64,000 bases of DNA from Clostridium beijerinckii HUN142. GTDB taxonomy: Bacteria > Bacillota > Clostridia > Clostridiales > Clostridiaceae. Below the pieces are notes generated by a model, which had not been told where the DNA came from, searched no databases, and worked only from the letters and a program-made list of their open reading frames with translations. The position numbers and the translations under genes were made by a program. The stretch lies in contig NZ_JHXK01000019.1 in NCBI RefSeq assembly GCF_000621745.1, forward strand, positions 96,645 to 160,644. Direction: 5' to 3'. Below, piece by piece: positions 26,644 to 35,698 of this stretch (its first letter is position 1; every line of letters begins with the position of its first letter).

Positions 26644-28290
26644 GTGGGTTATACGGCACTATATAGAGAGTGGAGACCAAGAACTTTTGAAGACGTTGTT
26701 GGACAGGAACATATAACTACAACGCTAAAAAATGAAATTTTAAATGATAGAATTGCACATGCTTATCTTTTTTGTGGAACTAGAGGGACAGGAAAAACAT
26801 CAACTGCGAAAGTAATGGCAAAGGCATTAAATTGTCTAGATCCCAAAAATGGAGAGCCATGTAATGAGTGTGAGATGTGCAGAAAAATAAATGAGGGATT
26901 AGCAATTGATGTAACAGAACTTGATGCCGCTTCTAATAATGGTATAGATAAAATTAGAGATATTATAGACGATACAAAATATCCACCACAGGAAGCTAGG
27001 TATAAAATATATATAATGGATGAGGTCCATATGCTTTCAGTGGGGGCAGTTAATGCGTTTTTAAAAACTTTAGAAGAGCCTCCTAAGAGAGTAATATTCA
27101 TATTAGCTACAACGGATCCACAAAAGTTACCTATAACGATTCTATCTAGATGTCAAAGATTTGATTTTAAGAGAATAAATCAAAAAGAAATATCTAACAG
27201 GCTTAAAAAGATAACAGATTTCCAGGGAATAAATTATGAGCAAAAAAGTTTGGATTTAATTTCAAGAGTCTGTGATGGTGCGATGAGAGATGCATTAAGT
27301 ATACTAGATCAAGCTATTGCTATGGGTGAAGATAAAATTAACTACGATGATTTAGTTAGTATATTAGGACTTGTGACTAATGAATATTTGTTTGATATAG
27401 CTTATGCTATCATAGATAGAAGTATTGAAAAATCAATGATTATAATTGATAAGCTTGTTTATTCTGGGAAGGATATGCAATTATTCATTAAGGATTTAAT
27501 AGCACATTTTAGAAATTTACTTATGGTAAAGGTTACAAATAATCCAGAAGAAGTTCTAGATATGTCTCTTGAAAATATTCATTTAATTAAAGAGCAGGGA
27601 AGAAAGATTAGAGTAGAAGAGATAATGAGAGCTATTAGAATACTTCAGGATGCGGAAATAAATTCAAAGGCTAGCAAGCAAAGTAGATTATATTTAGAGC
27701 TTGCTATTATAAAGATGTGTAAAATAGAGTATGATACTTCAAGCGAGGTTATTTTATCAAGAATAAACCAGTTAGAGGAATCATTAAGAAATGGTAAGAT
27801 TCAAATGGTTCAATCAGAAAGGACTAATGAAGAAGTAAAATCTGTGCATAATAATATAGGAAATAATTTAAATAGCAATCAAAGCAGAAGCTCTATAAAT
27901 AAAGGTAGTAGCAATAGTGGTAATGTTAATTTAGAAGCTAATCCAAACTCATCATTAACTATTGATGATGTTGGGAGAGTATGGACTGAAGTACTAGAAA
28001 AGTTTAAGTCAAAGAGAGCAATGATTGTTTATGCTTCAATCGTTACAGCAAAACCATATAGCCTAAAGAATGGAATAGTTACACTAGAATATGATTCAAT
28101 GTATGCATTTAATAAAGAAAGATTGCAGAAAGCAGAATATAGAGAAATTGTAAATAGTGTATTTTCAGAAGTATTAAAGGAAAAAATAATTGTGGATTAT
28201 ATAGTGAAAAGTGATAATGAGGTAAAAGATCAAGAAGAACTATTGAAAGAAACAATAGAAGGAATACCATTTGAAATATATGATGAATAA
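26644..28290 (+). CDS. dnaX: DNA polymerase III subunit gamma/tau
   Basis: 548 residues from the GTG at 26644, preceded by GAGGTGG at 26631-26637; the protein then starts GYTALYREWRP, as the family does. It is the clamp-loader ATPase: Walker A GTRGTGKTS, the four-cysteine zinc module (CLDPKNGEPCNECEMC), Walker B DEVHML and the sensor SRCQRFDF. Residues 1-220 form the AAA+ core and 220-360 the clamp-loader collar; a low-complexity Ser/Asn linker (about 400-440) leads to a C-terminal domain that would contact the polymerase. I saw no strong frameshift site for a short gamma form. It heads dnaX-ybaB-recR. Confidence 0.96.
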   Translation: MGYTALYREWRPRTFEDVVGQEHITTTLKNEILNDRIAHAYLFCGTRGTGKTSTAKVMAKALNCLDPKNGEPCNECEMCRKINEGLAIDVTELDAASNNGIDKIRDIIDDTKYPPQEARYKIYIMDEVHMLSVGAVNAFLKTLEEPPKRVIFILATTDPQKLPITILSRCQRFDFKRINQKEISNRLKKITDFQGINYEQKSLDLISRVCDGAMRDALSILDQAIAMGEDKINYDDLVSILGLVTNEYLFDIAYAIIDRSIEKSMIIIDKLVYSGKDMQLFIKDLIAHFRNLLMVKVTNNPEEVLDMSLENIHLIKEQGRKIRVEEIMRAIRILQDAEINSKASKQSRLYLELAIIKMCKIEYDTSSEVILSRINQLEESLRNGKIQMVQSERTNEEVKSVHNNIGNNLNSNQSRSSINKGSSNSGNVNLEANPNSSLTIDDVGRVWTEVLEKFKSKRAMIVYASIVTAKPYSLKNGIVTLEYDSMYAFNKERLQKAEYREIVNSVFSEVLKEKIIVDYIVKSDNEVKDQEELLKETIEGIPFEIYDE

Positions 28291-28375
28291 CAAGTTAGTT
28301 ATTCATTAAACTTGAGTATTAGTAAAAGATGTTTTATAATTAATGAATGAGATTCAAGAAAGAGGAGGATTTTTT

Positions 28376-28717
28376 ATGGCAAAAGGTGGATTTCCAGGAG
28401 GCTTTGGTGGCGGGAATATGAATAACCTTATGAAGCAAGCACAAAAGCTTCAAAAGCAAATGGAAGATATGCAAAAAGAGCTTGAGACAAAAGAATTTGA
28501 AGCATCAGCAGGTGGCGGTGCTGTAGTTGTAAAAGTAACTGGTAAAAAAGAAGTGTCATCAATTAATATAAAGCCAGAAGTTGTAGATGCAGATGATGTT
28601 GAAATGCTTGAGGACCTAGTAATGAGTGCTATTAATGAAGCACTAAGAAAAGCAGAAGAAGAAACTTCAAGCAAAATGGGTAAGCTAACAGGCGGAATGC
28701 CAGGTGGATTATTCTAA
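28376..28717 (+). CDS. YbaB/EbfC-family nucleoid-associated protein
   Basis: 113 residues from the ATG at 28376, preceded by AGAGGAGG; an in-frame upstream ATG at 28343 lacks this. After a Gly-rich start ([13 protein letters not shown]) comes the family core: [20 protein letters not shown] as the first helix, then [18 protein letters not shown] and a C-terminal helix. It forms a small DNA-binding dimer. Position between dnaX and recR is the near-universal bacterial order and ties it to replication and repair. A terminator-like hairpin follows before recR. Confidence 0.95.
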   Translation: MAKGGFPGGFGGGNMNNLMKQAQKLQKQMEDMQKELETKEFEASAGGGAVVVKVTGKKEVSSINIKPEVVDADDVEMLEDLVMSAINEALRKAEEETSSKMGKLTGGMPGGLF

Positions 28718-28739
28718 GAATTTCAATAGTTATAATATT

Positions 28740-28782
28740 AGCATACAGGAGTGTAGAAGAAACTTCAGCCTGTATGCTTTTT
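28740..28782 (+). terminator. Hairpin with T-run between ybaB and recR
   Basis: AGCATACAGG (28740-28749) pairs perfectly with CCTGTATGCT (28769-28778), followed by TTTT. It would reduce, but may not abolish, read-through into recR. Confidence 0.75.
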
Positions 28783-28822
28783 ATAATATGTTAAAAGTAT
28801 AGATGAAGGAGAATTATAAATT

Positions 28823-29422
28823 ATGATGGAGTTTTATCCAGTAGCCATAGAAAAGTTGATAGAAGAATTTGCGAAGTTACCAAGTATTGGACAAAAAACG
28901 GCGCAAAGATTAACATTGCATATCTTAAATCTTCCAGATGATGAAGTTAAGGAATTTGCGGATGCGCTAGTTAAGGCAAAAGGAACGATTAAGTATTGTT
29001 CAGTATGTGGAAACTTTACAGATAAAGATCCTTGTTCATTATGTGGCAATCCTAATAGAGATAAGGGGACAATATGCGTTGTTGAGCAACCAAAGGATAT
29101 TATGACAATGGAAAAGGTTAAAGAATATAATGGAATATATCATGTATTGCATGGAAATATATCTCCAATGCAAGGAAGAGGTCCTCAAGATATAAGAATC
29201 AGAGAACTTGTGTCCAGAATGAATGAAGATGTAAAGGAAGTAATATTAGCAACTAATCCTAATATAGAAGGAGAGGCAACTGCAATGTACATATCTAAAA
29301 TACTTAAACCGCTTGATGTTAAAGTTACTAGGATTGCTTCAGGTATACCTGTTGGCGGTGATTTAGATTATGCAGATGAAATTACATTATCTAAAGCATT
29401 AGAAGGAAGGACAGAGTTATAA
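28823..29422 (+). CDS. recR: Recombination protein RecR
   Basis: 199 residues, standard length. It acts with RecO and RecF to load RecA at single-strand gaps. Helix-hairpin-helix region [18 protein letters not shown], the zinc finger [22 protein letters not shown], the Toprim acidic site [13 protein letters not shown] and [12 protein letters not shown] are present, as is [12 protein letters not shown]. Two ATGs are adjacent at the start; GAAGGAGA precedes both. It follows the dnaX-ybaB pair. Confidence 0.96.
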   Translation: MMEFYPVAIEKLIEEFAKLPSIGQKTAQRLTLHILNLPDDEVKEFADALVKAKGTIKYCSVCGNFTDKDPCSLCGNPNRDKGTICVVEQPKDIMTMEKVKEYNGIYHVLHGNISPMQGRGPQDIRIRELVSRMNEDVKEVILATNPNIEGEATAMYISKILKPLDVKVTRIASGIPVGGDLDYADEITLSKALEGRTEL

Positions 29423-29786
29423 AGTGAAATGTTTTAGGCAGAGTTTTAATTTTTGATAAATTTAATTGAATTCATGCTAAAAGGTACAGTTTCTAAAAGA
29501 GTGTGATTCTAGATTACGTTATCTCCGAATAAAGGTAGAGAGTTTATTACGGATGACAGCTATCTGATAAAATAAAGGAACCTAAAGAAATTTAGGTTCC
29601 TAAAAAGTGTTACATAGATGGGAGTTAGAAGTTTCTATCTGCATGAGTGAAAAGCTTCTTAAGTATAATATATATATAAATTTGAAAAAGTGTTACAGGA
29701 TTAAAATAAAATATGAAATCAAATTATGTATATTTCTACCATTGAATGGATAAAATGGTAGTAAGAAGTTTTTTGGAGGGATTTAC
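29423..29786. other. Gene-free stretch with a GAAA-tetraloop hairpin
   Basis: 364 bases between recR and yaaL. An 11-base-pair perfect stem, AGGAACCTAAA (29576-29586) with TTTAGGTTCCT (29591-29601), is capped by GAAA. On the plus strand an A-run, not a T-run, follows; on the minus strand TTTATTTTAT follows, as for a minus-strand terminator, though no minus-strand gene is seen. No other structure or gene is recognised. Confidence 0.55.
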
Positions 29787-30065
29787 ATGAATAAAAAAAA
29801 TATTGTAGAGTACCTGATGAACAAGACTAACAACTCAAGCGTGTATGCAAAGTTAATACGGGATATGGAAATTGCAAAAATGGAAATAAATGTAGCTCGT
29901 AGCATGTTTAACAATGTTAACGATGACAAATTAATAGAAGTAGCAATTTATTCAGAGAATGTTGCAAGAAAGAGATATGATTATTTATTATCAATAGCAA
30001 GAGAAAAGGGGATAAGGGTAGAACATAGTTATGTAGTAGAAACTAATGTACGAATTGTTGAATAA
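29787..30065 (+). CDS. YaaL-family protein (DUF2508)
   Basis: 92 residues, mostly helical (AKLIRDMEIAKMEINVARSMF; KLIEVAIYSENVARKRYDYLL). It matches the small YaaL/DUF2508 proteins encoded between recR and bofA in endospore formers. The biochemical role is unknown. TTTTGGAGGGA precedes the ATG. It is followed after 20 bases by bofA, the same order as in Bacillus. Confidence 0.8.
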   Translation: MNKKNIVEYLMNKTNNSSVYAKLIRDMEIAKMEINVARSMFNNVNDDKLIEVAIYSENVARKRYDYLLSIAREKGIRVEHSYVVETNVRIVE

Positions 30066-30085
30066 ATAAAGTGGGGGAGCTGAAC

Positions 30086-30355
30086 ATGGAGGGACAATAC
30101 TTAATATACGGATTAGCAGGAATAATATTGTTATTTTTAATGATAAAATTGCTAAAATGGCCGATAAAAATACTTATAAATGGGATTATAGGCGTTGTAA
30201 TATTATATTTAGCCAATTTTATAATTGCAAATCTCAGCTTAGTTGGCATAAATGTTAACTTTTCGCTGGCGATTAATCCAATTACTGCTTTGATAGCAGG
30301 TTTTTTTGGAGTTCCTGGTGTTATTGTTTTGATTATAATAAGGTTATTTCTTTAA
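30086..30355 (+). CDS. bofA: Pro-sigma-K processing inhibitor BofA family protein
   Basis: 89 residues from the ATG at 30086, chosen because GGGGGAG lies at 30073-30079; the upstream GTG lacks such a site. Two or three membrane segments with the family tail INPITALIAGFFGVPGVIVLIII. In Bacillus BofA holds the SpoIVFB protease inactive in the outer forespore membrane until a forespore signal arrives. In clostridia that lack SpoIVFB the role is less clear. Its presence marks the organism as a spore former. Confidence 0.9.
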   Translation: MEGQYLIYGLAGIILLFLMIKLLKWPIKILINGIIGVVILYLANFIIANLSLVGINVNFSLAINPITALIAGFFGVPGVIVLIIIRLFL

Positions 30356-30422
30356 TTGAGTTTTAGAATTTTCATTTAGAGGATTCTGACATTACAAAAT
30401 TTAATAATTGTTTAAAGATTGT

Positions 30423-30480
30423 CTGTATTTAGAAATATAAAAAGTTCATTATATTTCTAAATACAGATTTTGTTATTTTT
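30423..30480 (+). terminator. Intrinsic terminator after bofA
   Basis: CTGTATTTAGAAATATAA (30423-30440) pairs perfectly with its complement at 30449-30466, followed by ATTTTGTTATTTTT. Confidence 0.9.
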
Positions 30481-30697
30481 AATTATAATTATGTTTGTTA
30501 ATTCAATGGTTTTGAGTTAATATTTAATGTATAAGGATTAAATATTGTAAAGTATTATTTATTTTCCAGGGTAGACTTTTTTAACTTATTGAGATTAGTT
30601 TTATATTGAAACTAAGGTAGTAATTTTTTGTGTATAAACAATAAAAGAGTATATTATGAGTTACGTATAAGAAATAATTTATGAAGGGGAAAAGCAA

Positions 30698-31984
30698 GTG
30701 AACAAAGAATTTCTTAAAAAGATTATAATAACGGGAATGACAACTCTAATAGTAACGAATATGTGTTATGTATCAGTATCAGCTAAATGGATTAGTGATA
30801 CGAGCAATAATTGGAGCTGGTCAGATGGAGATATTAAAGCCACTGGTTGGAAAGAAATTGATAAAAGGTGGTATTATTTTAATCAAGATGGAATAATGAA
30901 AACAGGGTGGCTTAATGATAGTGGAAAGTGGTACAACTTATCTAGTAGTGGAGAAATGAATATAGGTTGGAAGAATATTGATAAGAAATGGTATCACTTT
31001 GATAATGATGGATCAATGAGCATAGGCTGGATAAATGACAATGGCACTTGGTATTTTGCTAATTTTAGTGGAGAAATGGAAACGGGGACATTGGGGATTG
31101 ATGGAAAAGTTTATACTTTCTCTGACAGCGGCAAAATGTTAAATGGTAATACTAATACTGAACAAATAGAAAGTGGATCAGAGAATGTAAATGGTGTAAA
31201 GGATGACACAAGTTCTCGTGTAGCATATGTTTCAACCAATAATGATTCATTAAATGTTCGATCAGATGCATCGACTTCATCAGATATAATTGATACGATA
31301 TATAAAGGTGCACAGATCAAAATTGTTGATAGTGAAAAGAATGGATTCTATCCTATAATAATAAATGGGAAAAAGGGATGGATAAGCTCCAAATGGGTTA
31401 CTTTTAACAAACCTGAAGATGATACTGATACATCCAATAGTACAAGCAGTTCTAATATATCTGGCTCCAGTGTAGATACTTCATCGGTAGATAATAAAAA
31501 TTCTAATGCTATCAGTGGTTCACTTAGTGATATAAGGAATACGCAGCCAAGTACAGATAATAAGTATTACTACTCTGATGATAATCTTTTTTATAAAGTT
31601 AAACTTTCACCACCATTTTATAGTGGAGGAAAACCGATTAAGGGAAATTGTACATGGTATGCTTGGGGACGCGCTTGGGAAATTACAGGAGTGAAGCCAA
31701 GTGATGCAGGATTTATAGGAAATGCTTATGAATGGTGGGGGGCAAATCAAAAAAGTGGTAAATATCAGTATGGTTCTCAACCTAGAGTAGGAGCTATTGC
31801 GGTCTGGAAATCTAACATGCCTAATTCTGGGGGTGATGGACACGTAGCAATAGTTGAAAAAATAGATAGTGGTAAAATTTATATATCAGAATCAACTTGG
31901 AATGGTGTAACTTTTAGGTATAGAGAAATATATGATACTAATTATTTATATGGATATATATATCTGGACAAGCCAAACCACTAA
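30698..31984 (+). CDS. Secreted cell-wall hydrolase: wall-binding repeats, SH3 and CHAP domains
   Basis: 428 residues, GTG start after GAAGGGGAAAAG. A signal peptide (about 1-30, ending in VSVSA) is followed by about four choline-binding-type repeats (GWKEIDKRWYYF, GWLNDSGKWYNL, GWKNIDKKWYHF, GWINDNGTWYFA; residues 50-150), a bacterial SH3 domain (about 172-240, SLNVRSDAS), a Ser/Asp/Asn linker and a C-terminal CHAP domain. In the CHAP domain Cys318 (GNCTWYAWG) and His382 (GDGHVAIVE) are the catalytic pair. It should cut peptidoglycan peptide links outside the cell. The role (autolysin, separation or lysis of other cells) cannot be told. It is a single gene. Confidence 0.9.
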   Translation: MNKEFLKKIIITGMTTLIVTNMCYVSVSAKWISDTSNNWSWSDGDIKATGWKEIDKRWYYFNQDGIMKTGWLNDSGKWYNLSSSGEMNIGWKNIDKKWYHFDNDGSMSIGWINDNGTWYFANFSGEMETGTLGIDGKVYTFSDSGKMLNGNTNTEQIESGSENVNGVKDDTSSRVAYVSTNNDSLNVRSDASTSSDIIDTIYKGAQIKIVDSEKNGFYPIIINGKKGWISSKWVTFNKPEDDTDTSNSTSSSNISGSSVDTSSVDNKNSNAISGSLSDIRNTQPSTDNKYYYSDDNLFYKVKLSPPFYSGGKPIKGNCTWYAWGRAWEITGVKPSDAGFIGNAYEWWGANQKSGKYQYGSQPRVGAIAVWKSNMPNSGGDGHVAIVEKIDSGKIYISESTWNGVTFRYREIYDTNYLYGYIYLDKPNH

Positions 31985-32127
31985 GAATTTTATAAGCTAA
32001 GGGGGCTAGGGAATAGTTTTTATTAGTGAAACATAATAAATATTACTAAACATGTAATATAAACAGAGATTACTAGTAAGTTATAAACGCTAATTATAAA
32101 AAACTATCCTGAAAGAGAGGTGTAGCA

Positions 32128-34158
32128 ATGAAAAAAATTAAAAAATTAAGTATCATAGCAAGTATAGTAGCATTTATACTGATCGTGTCTAATGGATCAC
32201 ATAATATTGCAATGGCAGAGGAGTCATCGATCACAAACGATGGCCAAGGTGTAAGATTGAATGATGACTTTTATGATGCAGTAAATAGTGATTGGATTAA
32301 AAATGCTAAAATTGAAGATGGAAAATCTACTGCTTCTACTTTTGATGATGTTGAGAATAAAGTGACAGAGCAAATCAAAGATATAATTAATAATCTGCTG
32401 ATTAATAAGGATATATATAAAGAAAATAGTGATGAGAAGAAAATAATAAATATTTATAATAATACTTTAAATATAGAGGCTAGAAATAGAGACGGAATAA
32501 AACCTGTGAAAGAAAGTTTAGATGAAATTAAATCAATTAGAACAATAGATGATATTACTAAGCTCTGGAAGGATAAGAGAATATTAAACTCAACAATAAA
32601 GTTTTCTGTAGAAAAAGATATAAAAGATGTGAAAACAAATATACTTTATATAAGTCCTACAGCGCTTAGTTTAGGAAATTCAGATGAATATACCAACCCA
32701 ACAGAGAATACCCAAAAAGAGCGTAAGTTAACGGAGAATTATTATAATAAAATATTGATGTTAAGTGGATATACGCAACAGGAAGCTCAGAAAAAAGTTG
32801 ATGATATGTTTAAGTTTGAAGAGATGGTAGCTCCGTGTATTAAAGGAAAGCAAGAAAAGGCTACAACTAAAAATTTGATTGATGAAGAATATAATGTATA
32901 TACAGTAACAGACTTAAATAATTTAGCTCCCAATTTAAATTTACCGGAAATTATGAATTATATGGGAATAGACAAAGCTAATAAGATTATTTTAGAAGAT
33001 CCAGAATGGTTGAAAGCATTTAATAAATTATATAATCAAGAAAATTTACCTCTCATCAAAAACTATATTGAAATAGTTAATTTGCTATATGCATCAAATT
33101 ATTTGAGTAAAGATTTTGAAAATGCCAATAAAGAATATGCAAGTAATATGTTGGGTATAACTGGTAATGTATCAAGACAGGAAGAGGCCGTTGACAATGT
33201 AAATTCTATGATGGGAATGGCTATTGGAAGACTTTATTCTGAAAAGTATGTTCCTGAAAAGACTAAAAAAGATGTAGAGGCCATAACAAAGGATATTATA
33301 GAAGTTTATAAAAAGCGAATTAATAATCTTGATTGGATGAGTAGCCAAACTAAGAAAAATGCCATTGATAAGCTAGATAAATTAAAGATAAAGATAGCAT
33401 ATCCTGATAGTTGGGATGATTATTCAAAATTAGATATTAAGTCATACGAAGAAGGTGGATCACTTTTCCAAAATGCAATGACACTTAGAATATTTGAACG
33501 TGATAAGATGTTTAATAAAATAAACAAATTAATGGATAAAGATGAAGATCAGTTTAAACCTCAAACAGTTAATGCTTTTTATAGTGCAACAGAAAATTCA
33601 ATTATTATACCAGGAGGAATAATTCAAGGCCATTTTTATGACGTAAATGCAGCTAAGGAAGCTAATTTAGGTGGAATTGGAGTTATTATTGGCCATGAAA
33701 TTAGTCATGCCTTTGATAATACTGGGGCCCAATATGATTCTGATGGTAATCTTAATAATTGGTGGACCGAAGAGGATTATAAAGAATTTATGCAAAAAAC
33801 TCAAAAGGTTGCAAATTTTTATAGCCAGATTGAAGCAATGCCTGGTGAAAAGTTAGATGGTAATATTACAGTGGGAGAAAATATTGCAGATATAGGCGGA
33901 GTATCATGTCTTCTAGATATATTAGGTGAAATGAGCAATGCAAATTATAAAGCATTTTTTGAAAGTTATGCAGTTACTTGGAGGCAGATAACAACAAAAG
34001 AATATGCAACATATGCATTAGTTATAGATGTTCACTCGCCTAATAAGGTTAGAGTAAATGCGGTTCTACCACAATTTCAAAAGTTTTATGACACATATGG
34101 AATTACTGAAAAAGATGGTATGTATGTTAAGCCGGGGGATAGAATAGGGATTTGGTAA
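32128..34158 (+). CDS. Secreted M13-family metallopeptidase (PepO/neprilysin-like)
   Basis: 676 residues. A signal peptide of about 30 residues ends near NIAMAEE. The zinc site is GHEISHAFD (His523, Glu524, His527), with the third ligand and its partner in VGENIADIGG. The substrate-binding NAFYSATENSI, VNAVLPQF and the C-terminal ending in RIGIW fit the family; bacterial members often keep CxxW at the end, but here the Cys is absent. M13 enzymes cut oligopeptides. Most Firmicute PepO proteins are cytoplasmic, so export is notable. A GAGAGGTG ribosome binding site precedes the ATG. The preceding hydrolase gene has no clear terminator, so the two may be cotranscribed. Confidence 0.92.
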   Translation: MKKIKKLSIIASIVAFILIVSNGSHNIAMAEESSITNDGQGVRLNDDFYDAVNSDWIKNAKIEDGKSTASTFDDVENKVTEQIKDIINNLLINKDIYKENSDEKKIINIYNNTLNIEARNRDGIKPVKESLDEIKSIRTIDDITKLWKDKRILNSTIKFSVEKDIKDVKTNILYISPTALSLGNSDEYTNPTENTQKERKLTENYYNKILMLSGYTQQEAQKKVDDMFKFEEMVAPCIKGKQEKATTKNLIDEEYNVYTVTDLNNLAPNLNLPEIMNYMGIDKANKIILEDPEWLKAFNKLYNQENLPLIKNYIEIVNLLYASNYLSKDFENANKEYASNMLGITGNVSRQEEAVDNVNSMMGMAIGRLYSEKYVPEKTKKDVEAITKDIIEVYKKRINNLDWMSSQTKKNAIDKLDKLKIKIAYPDSWDDYSKLDIKSYEEGGSLFQNAMTLRIFERDKMFNKINKLMDKDEDQFKPQTVNAFYSATENSIIIPGGIIQGHFYDVNAAKEANLGGIGVIIGHEISHAFDNTGAQYDSDGNLNNWWTEEDYKEFMQKTQKVANFYSQIEAMPGEKLDGNITVGENIADIGGVSCLLDILGEMSNANYKAFFESYAVTWRQITTKEYATYALVIDVHSPNKVRVNAVLPQFQKFYDTYGITEKDGMYVKPGDRIGIW

Positions 34159-34187
34159 ATGAGATCTTATATTATGTTTTAAGTGAT

Positions 34188-34220
34188 AAATAGATAGCTT
34201 TTCAAAAAAGCTATCTATTT
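34188..34220 (+). terminator. Hairpin after the M13 peptidase gene
   Basis: AAATAGATAGCTT (34188-34200) pairs perfectly with AAGCTATCTATTT (34208-34220) around a 7-base loop. The T-run is weak. Confidence 0.7.
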
Positions 34221-34418
34221 ACTTATGATATACTTTATAAACGTATAGTTAATGAGTTTTCTAATATATATGCAATTTTATAGGTCATCTTTTTTCTATT
34301 ATATATTAGTTGCATTAGCGTAAGAATATTTTATTTGGTAATGGCTTATAATTTGACATTCATTAATTTTGAGTTAATAATAATGTAAGTATAAAGTTAA
34401 AGGAGTAGTGATACTATT

Positions 34419-34595
34419 ATGCCAGCAGGAAATGGAGTAAATTGTGGAGATTGTGGAGAACTAAAGCAAGGAAGATGTAATGGAAAGGATCTGACTTGTT
34501 TATGTTATAAATGTCCAAGAAAGTTAGCACAGTGTATGTGTGTTAAATATTGTAGAGAAACTGAGTCAGTATTATATTTTGATGAAGAAAATTAA
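34419..34595 (+). CDS. Small cysteine-rich protein, 58 residues
   Basis: ATG at 34419 follows TAAAGGAGTAGTG at 34398-34410; the frame runs to TAA at 34593-34595 and a strong terminator follows, so it looks like a real single gene. It begins PAGNGVNCGDCGELKQGRC. Nine cysteines lie in CGDC, GRC, CLCYKC, QCMC and YC, followed by an acidic tail (ESVLYFDEEN). Paired Cys-x-Cys and Cys-x2-Cys knuckles suggest a zinc or iron-sulfur site. There is no signal peptide, so it is cytoplasmic. I do not recognise a family. Confidence 0.7.
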   Translation: MPAGNGVNCGDCGELKQGRCNGKDLTCLCYKCPRKLAQCMCVKYCRETESVLYFDEEN

Positions 34596-34722
34596 AAGAA
34601 TTGTAATTACTTTAAATGTACTCCTAAAGGAGTATATTTAGTATAAAAAATAATCAAATGATAATGTTGAAAGGCGAATAGTGAAAGAGTAAAATAATGT
34701 ATAAATAAATTGATATGTGCAG

Positions 34723-34773
34723 AGAGGCATATGTAAATATCTCATTAAGAGAATTACATATGCCTCTTGTTTT
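34723..34773 (+). terminator. Intrinsic terminator after the Cys-rich gene
   Basis: AGAGGCATATGTAA (34723-34736) pairs perfectly with TTACATATGCCTCT (34754-34767), followed by TGTTTT. Confidence 0.85.
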
Positions 34774-34784
34774 ATATTATTTAG

Positions 34785-35160
34785 GAAAAGGAATTAGTAT
34801 TAGTTCCAACTAGACTTGGTATTGGAAGTGAAGTAACTAATGTTTCCGTATTAGAATTAAAAGAAAATGCTATGAAAATGAGCATTGCTACAGATGAATT
34901 ATATTCTGATAGTGCCATTATGATAACGGAATTATTCATAAGCTAAGCCAAAAACATAATATGGCTACGTACGGAAAAGTTATTTATATGACGTTTATGG
35001 AAAAGCTGAGAGCTTATGAAATAGAGAAATTAAAGTATTGAATGGACTTTTAGCTAATTCATTAGAATGTAATATTAGTAAAGTTTACGAACAAATAGAA
35101 AATTTATTATGCAAACTCACTAATAAAAGGTTTCTTAGTGAGGAGGAATTAACTAAGTAA
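34785..35160 (+). pseudogene. Remnant of a 4-hydroxybutyrate dehydrogenase-like iron alcohol dehydrogenase
   Basis: No start codon or ribosome binding site and an in-frame stop at 34782. The first frame reads VPTRLGIGSEVTNVSVLELK and ITELF, which resembles the NAD-binding and middle part (PTTxGTGSEVTN) of iron-containing alcohol dehydrogenases, closest in my memory to clostridial 4-hydroxybutyrate dehydrogenase. After stops and a frame change, the C-terminal-like piece NGLLANSLE, KVYEQIENLLCKLTNK and SEEELTK appears. The iron ligands and most of the middle are deleted. The family call rests on motif memory. The gene is dead. Confidence 0.6.
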
Positions 35161-35166
35161 AGAAAC

Positions 35167-35207
35167 AAAAGATATAGAATTTAAGAAAAAAGTGATCTAT
35201 ATCTTTT
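35167..35207 (+). terminator. Hairpin after the dehydrogenase remnant
   Basis: AAAAGATATAGA (35167-35178) pairs with TCTATATCTTTT (35196-35207). It is probably the old terminator of the decayed gene. Confidence 0.55.
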
Positions 35208-35504
35208 GAATGGGGAAAAAATTTATAGTTAATTATAATATAAAAATAAGTTATAACTTTATATTTAAAAGATTATTATATTAACGTCTAAAAACTAGTT
35301 AAAATCACGAATATCTAGATTTATAATTCATATATTTAGTTAATTATGATAGTAATATTTTATGAAATTTATATAAAGTTGATATTATCTATTTCAAATA
35401 TAATATTGACATTTTTAGAGAATAAGATTATTATTATAGTATTATATTGAGAATAACTTAAATTTTATGGAGTAAAAATTAAATATTGATAAATAGATAA
35501 CAAC

Positions 35505-35541
35505 GGAGTTATTAGACATTTTAGTTTTGTTTAATGACTCC
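35505..35541 (+). other. Hairpin upstream of the opp operon
   Basis: GGAGTTATTA (35505-35514) pairs with TAATGACTCC (35532-35541), one G-U pair, 17-base loop. No T-run. It sits in the 490-base gene-free stretch before oppB, which is otherwise AT-rich with no gene that I can see. Confidence 0.5.
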
Positions 35542-35575
35542 ATTGCCATAATATATTGAAATTTTTAAGCGAATG

Positions 35576-35589
35576 TGGAAGCGCTTCCA
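35576..35589 (+). promoter_or_regulatory. Perfect palindromic cre-like operator before oppBCDFA
   Basis: TGGAAGCGCTTCCA is a perfect 14-base palindrome and matches the CcpA consensus TGNAANCGNNNNCA at every fixed base. It lies 110 bases before oppB, so peptide uptake is probably under carbon-catabolite control, or under another LacI-family regulator. Confidence 0.75.
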
Positions 35590-35698
35590 AGAAAACAGAA
35601 AATATTTAAAATTTCATTAAAAATTTTAAATATTAATACAGAATTTCCAAGTATTAAAAAATTATATTATATAAAATAAAAAAGAAGGAGAGAAATGC

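Noticed and set aside
33671..33856. 61-residue open frame inside the M13 peptidase gene
   Set aside because: It overlaps the zinc-site coding region in another frame; no start signals.
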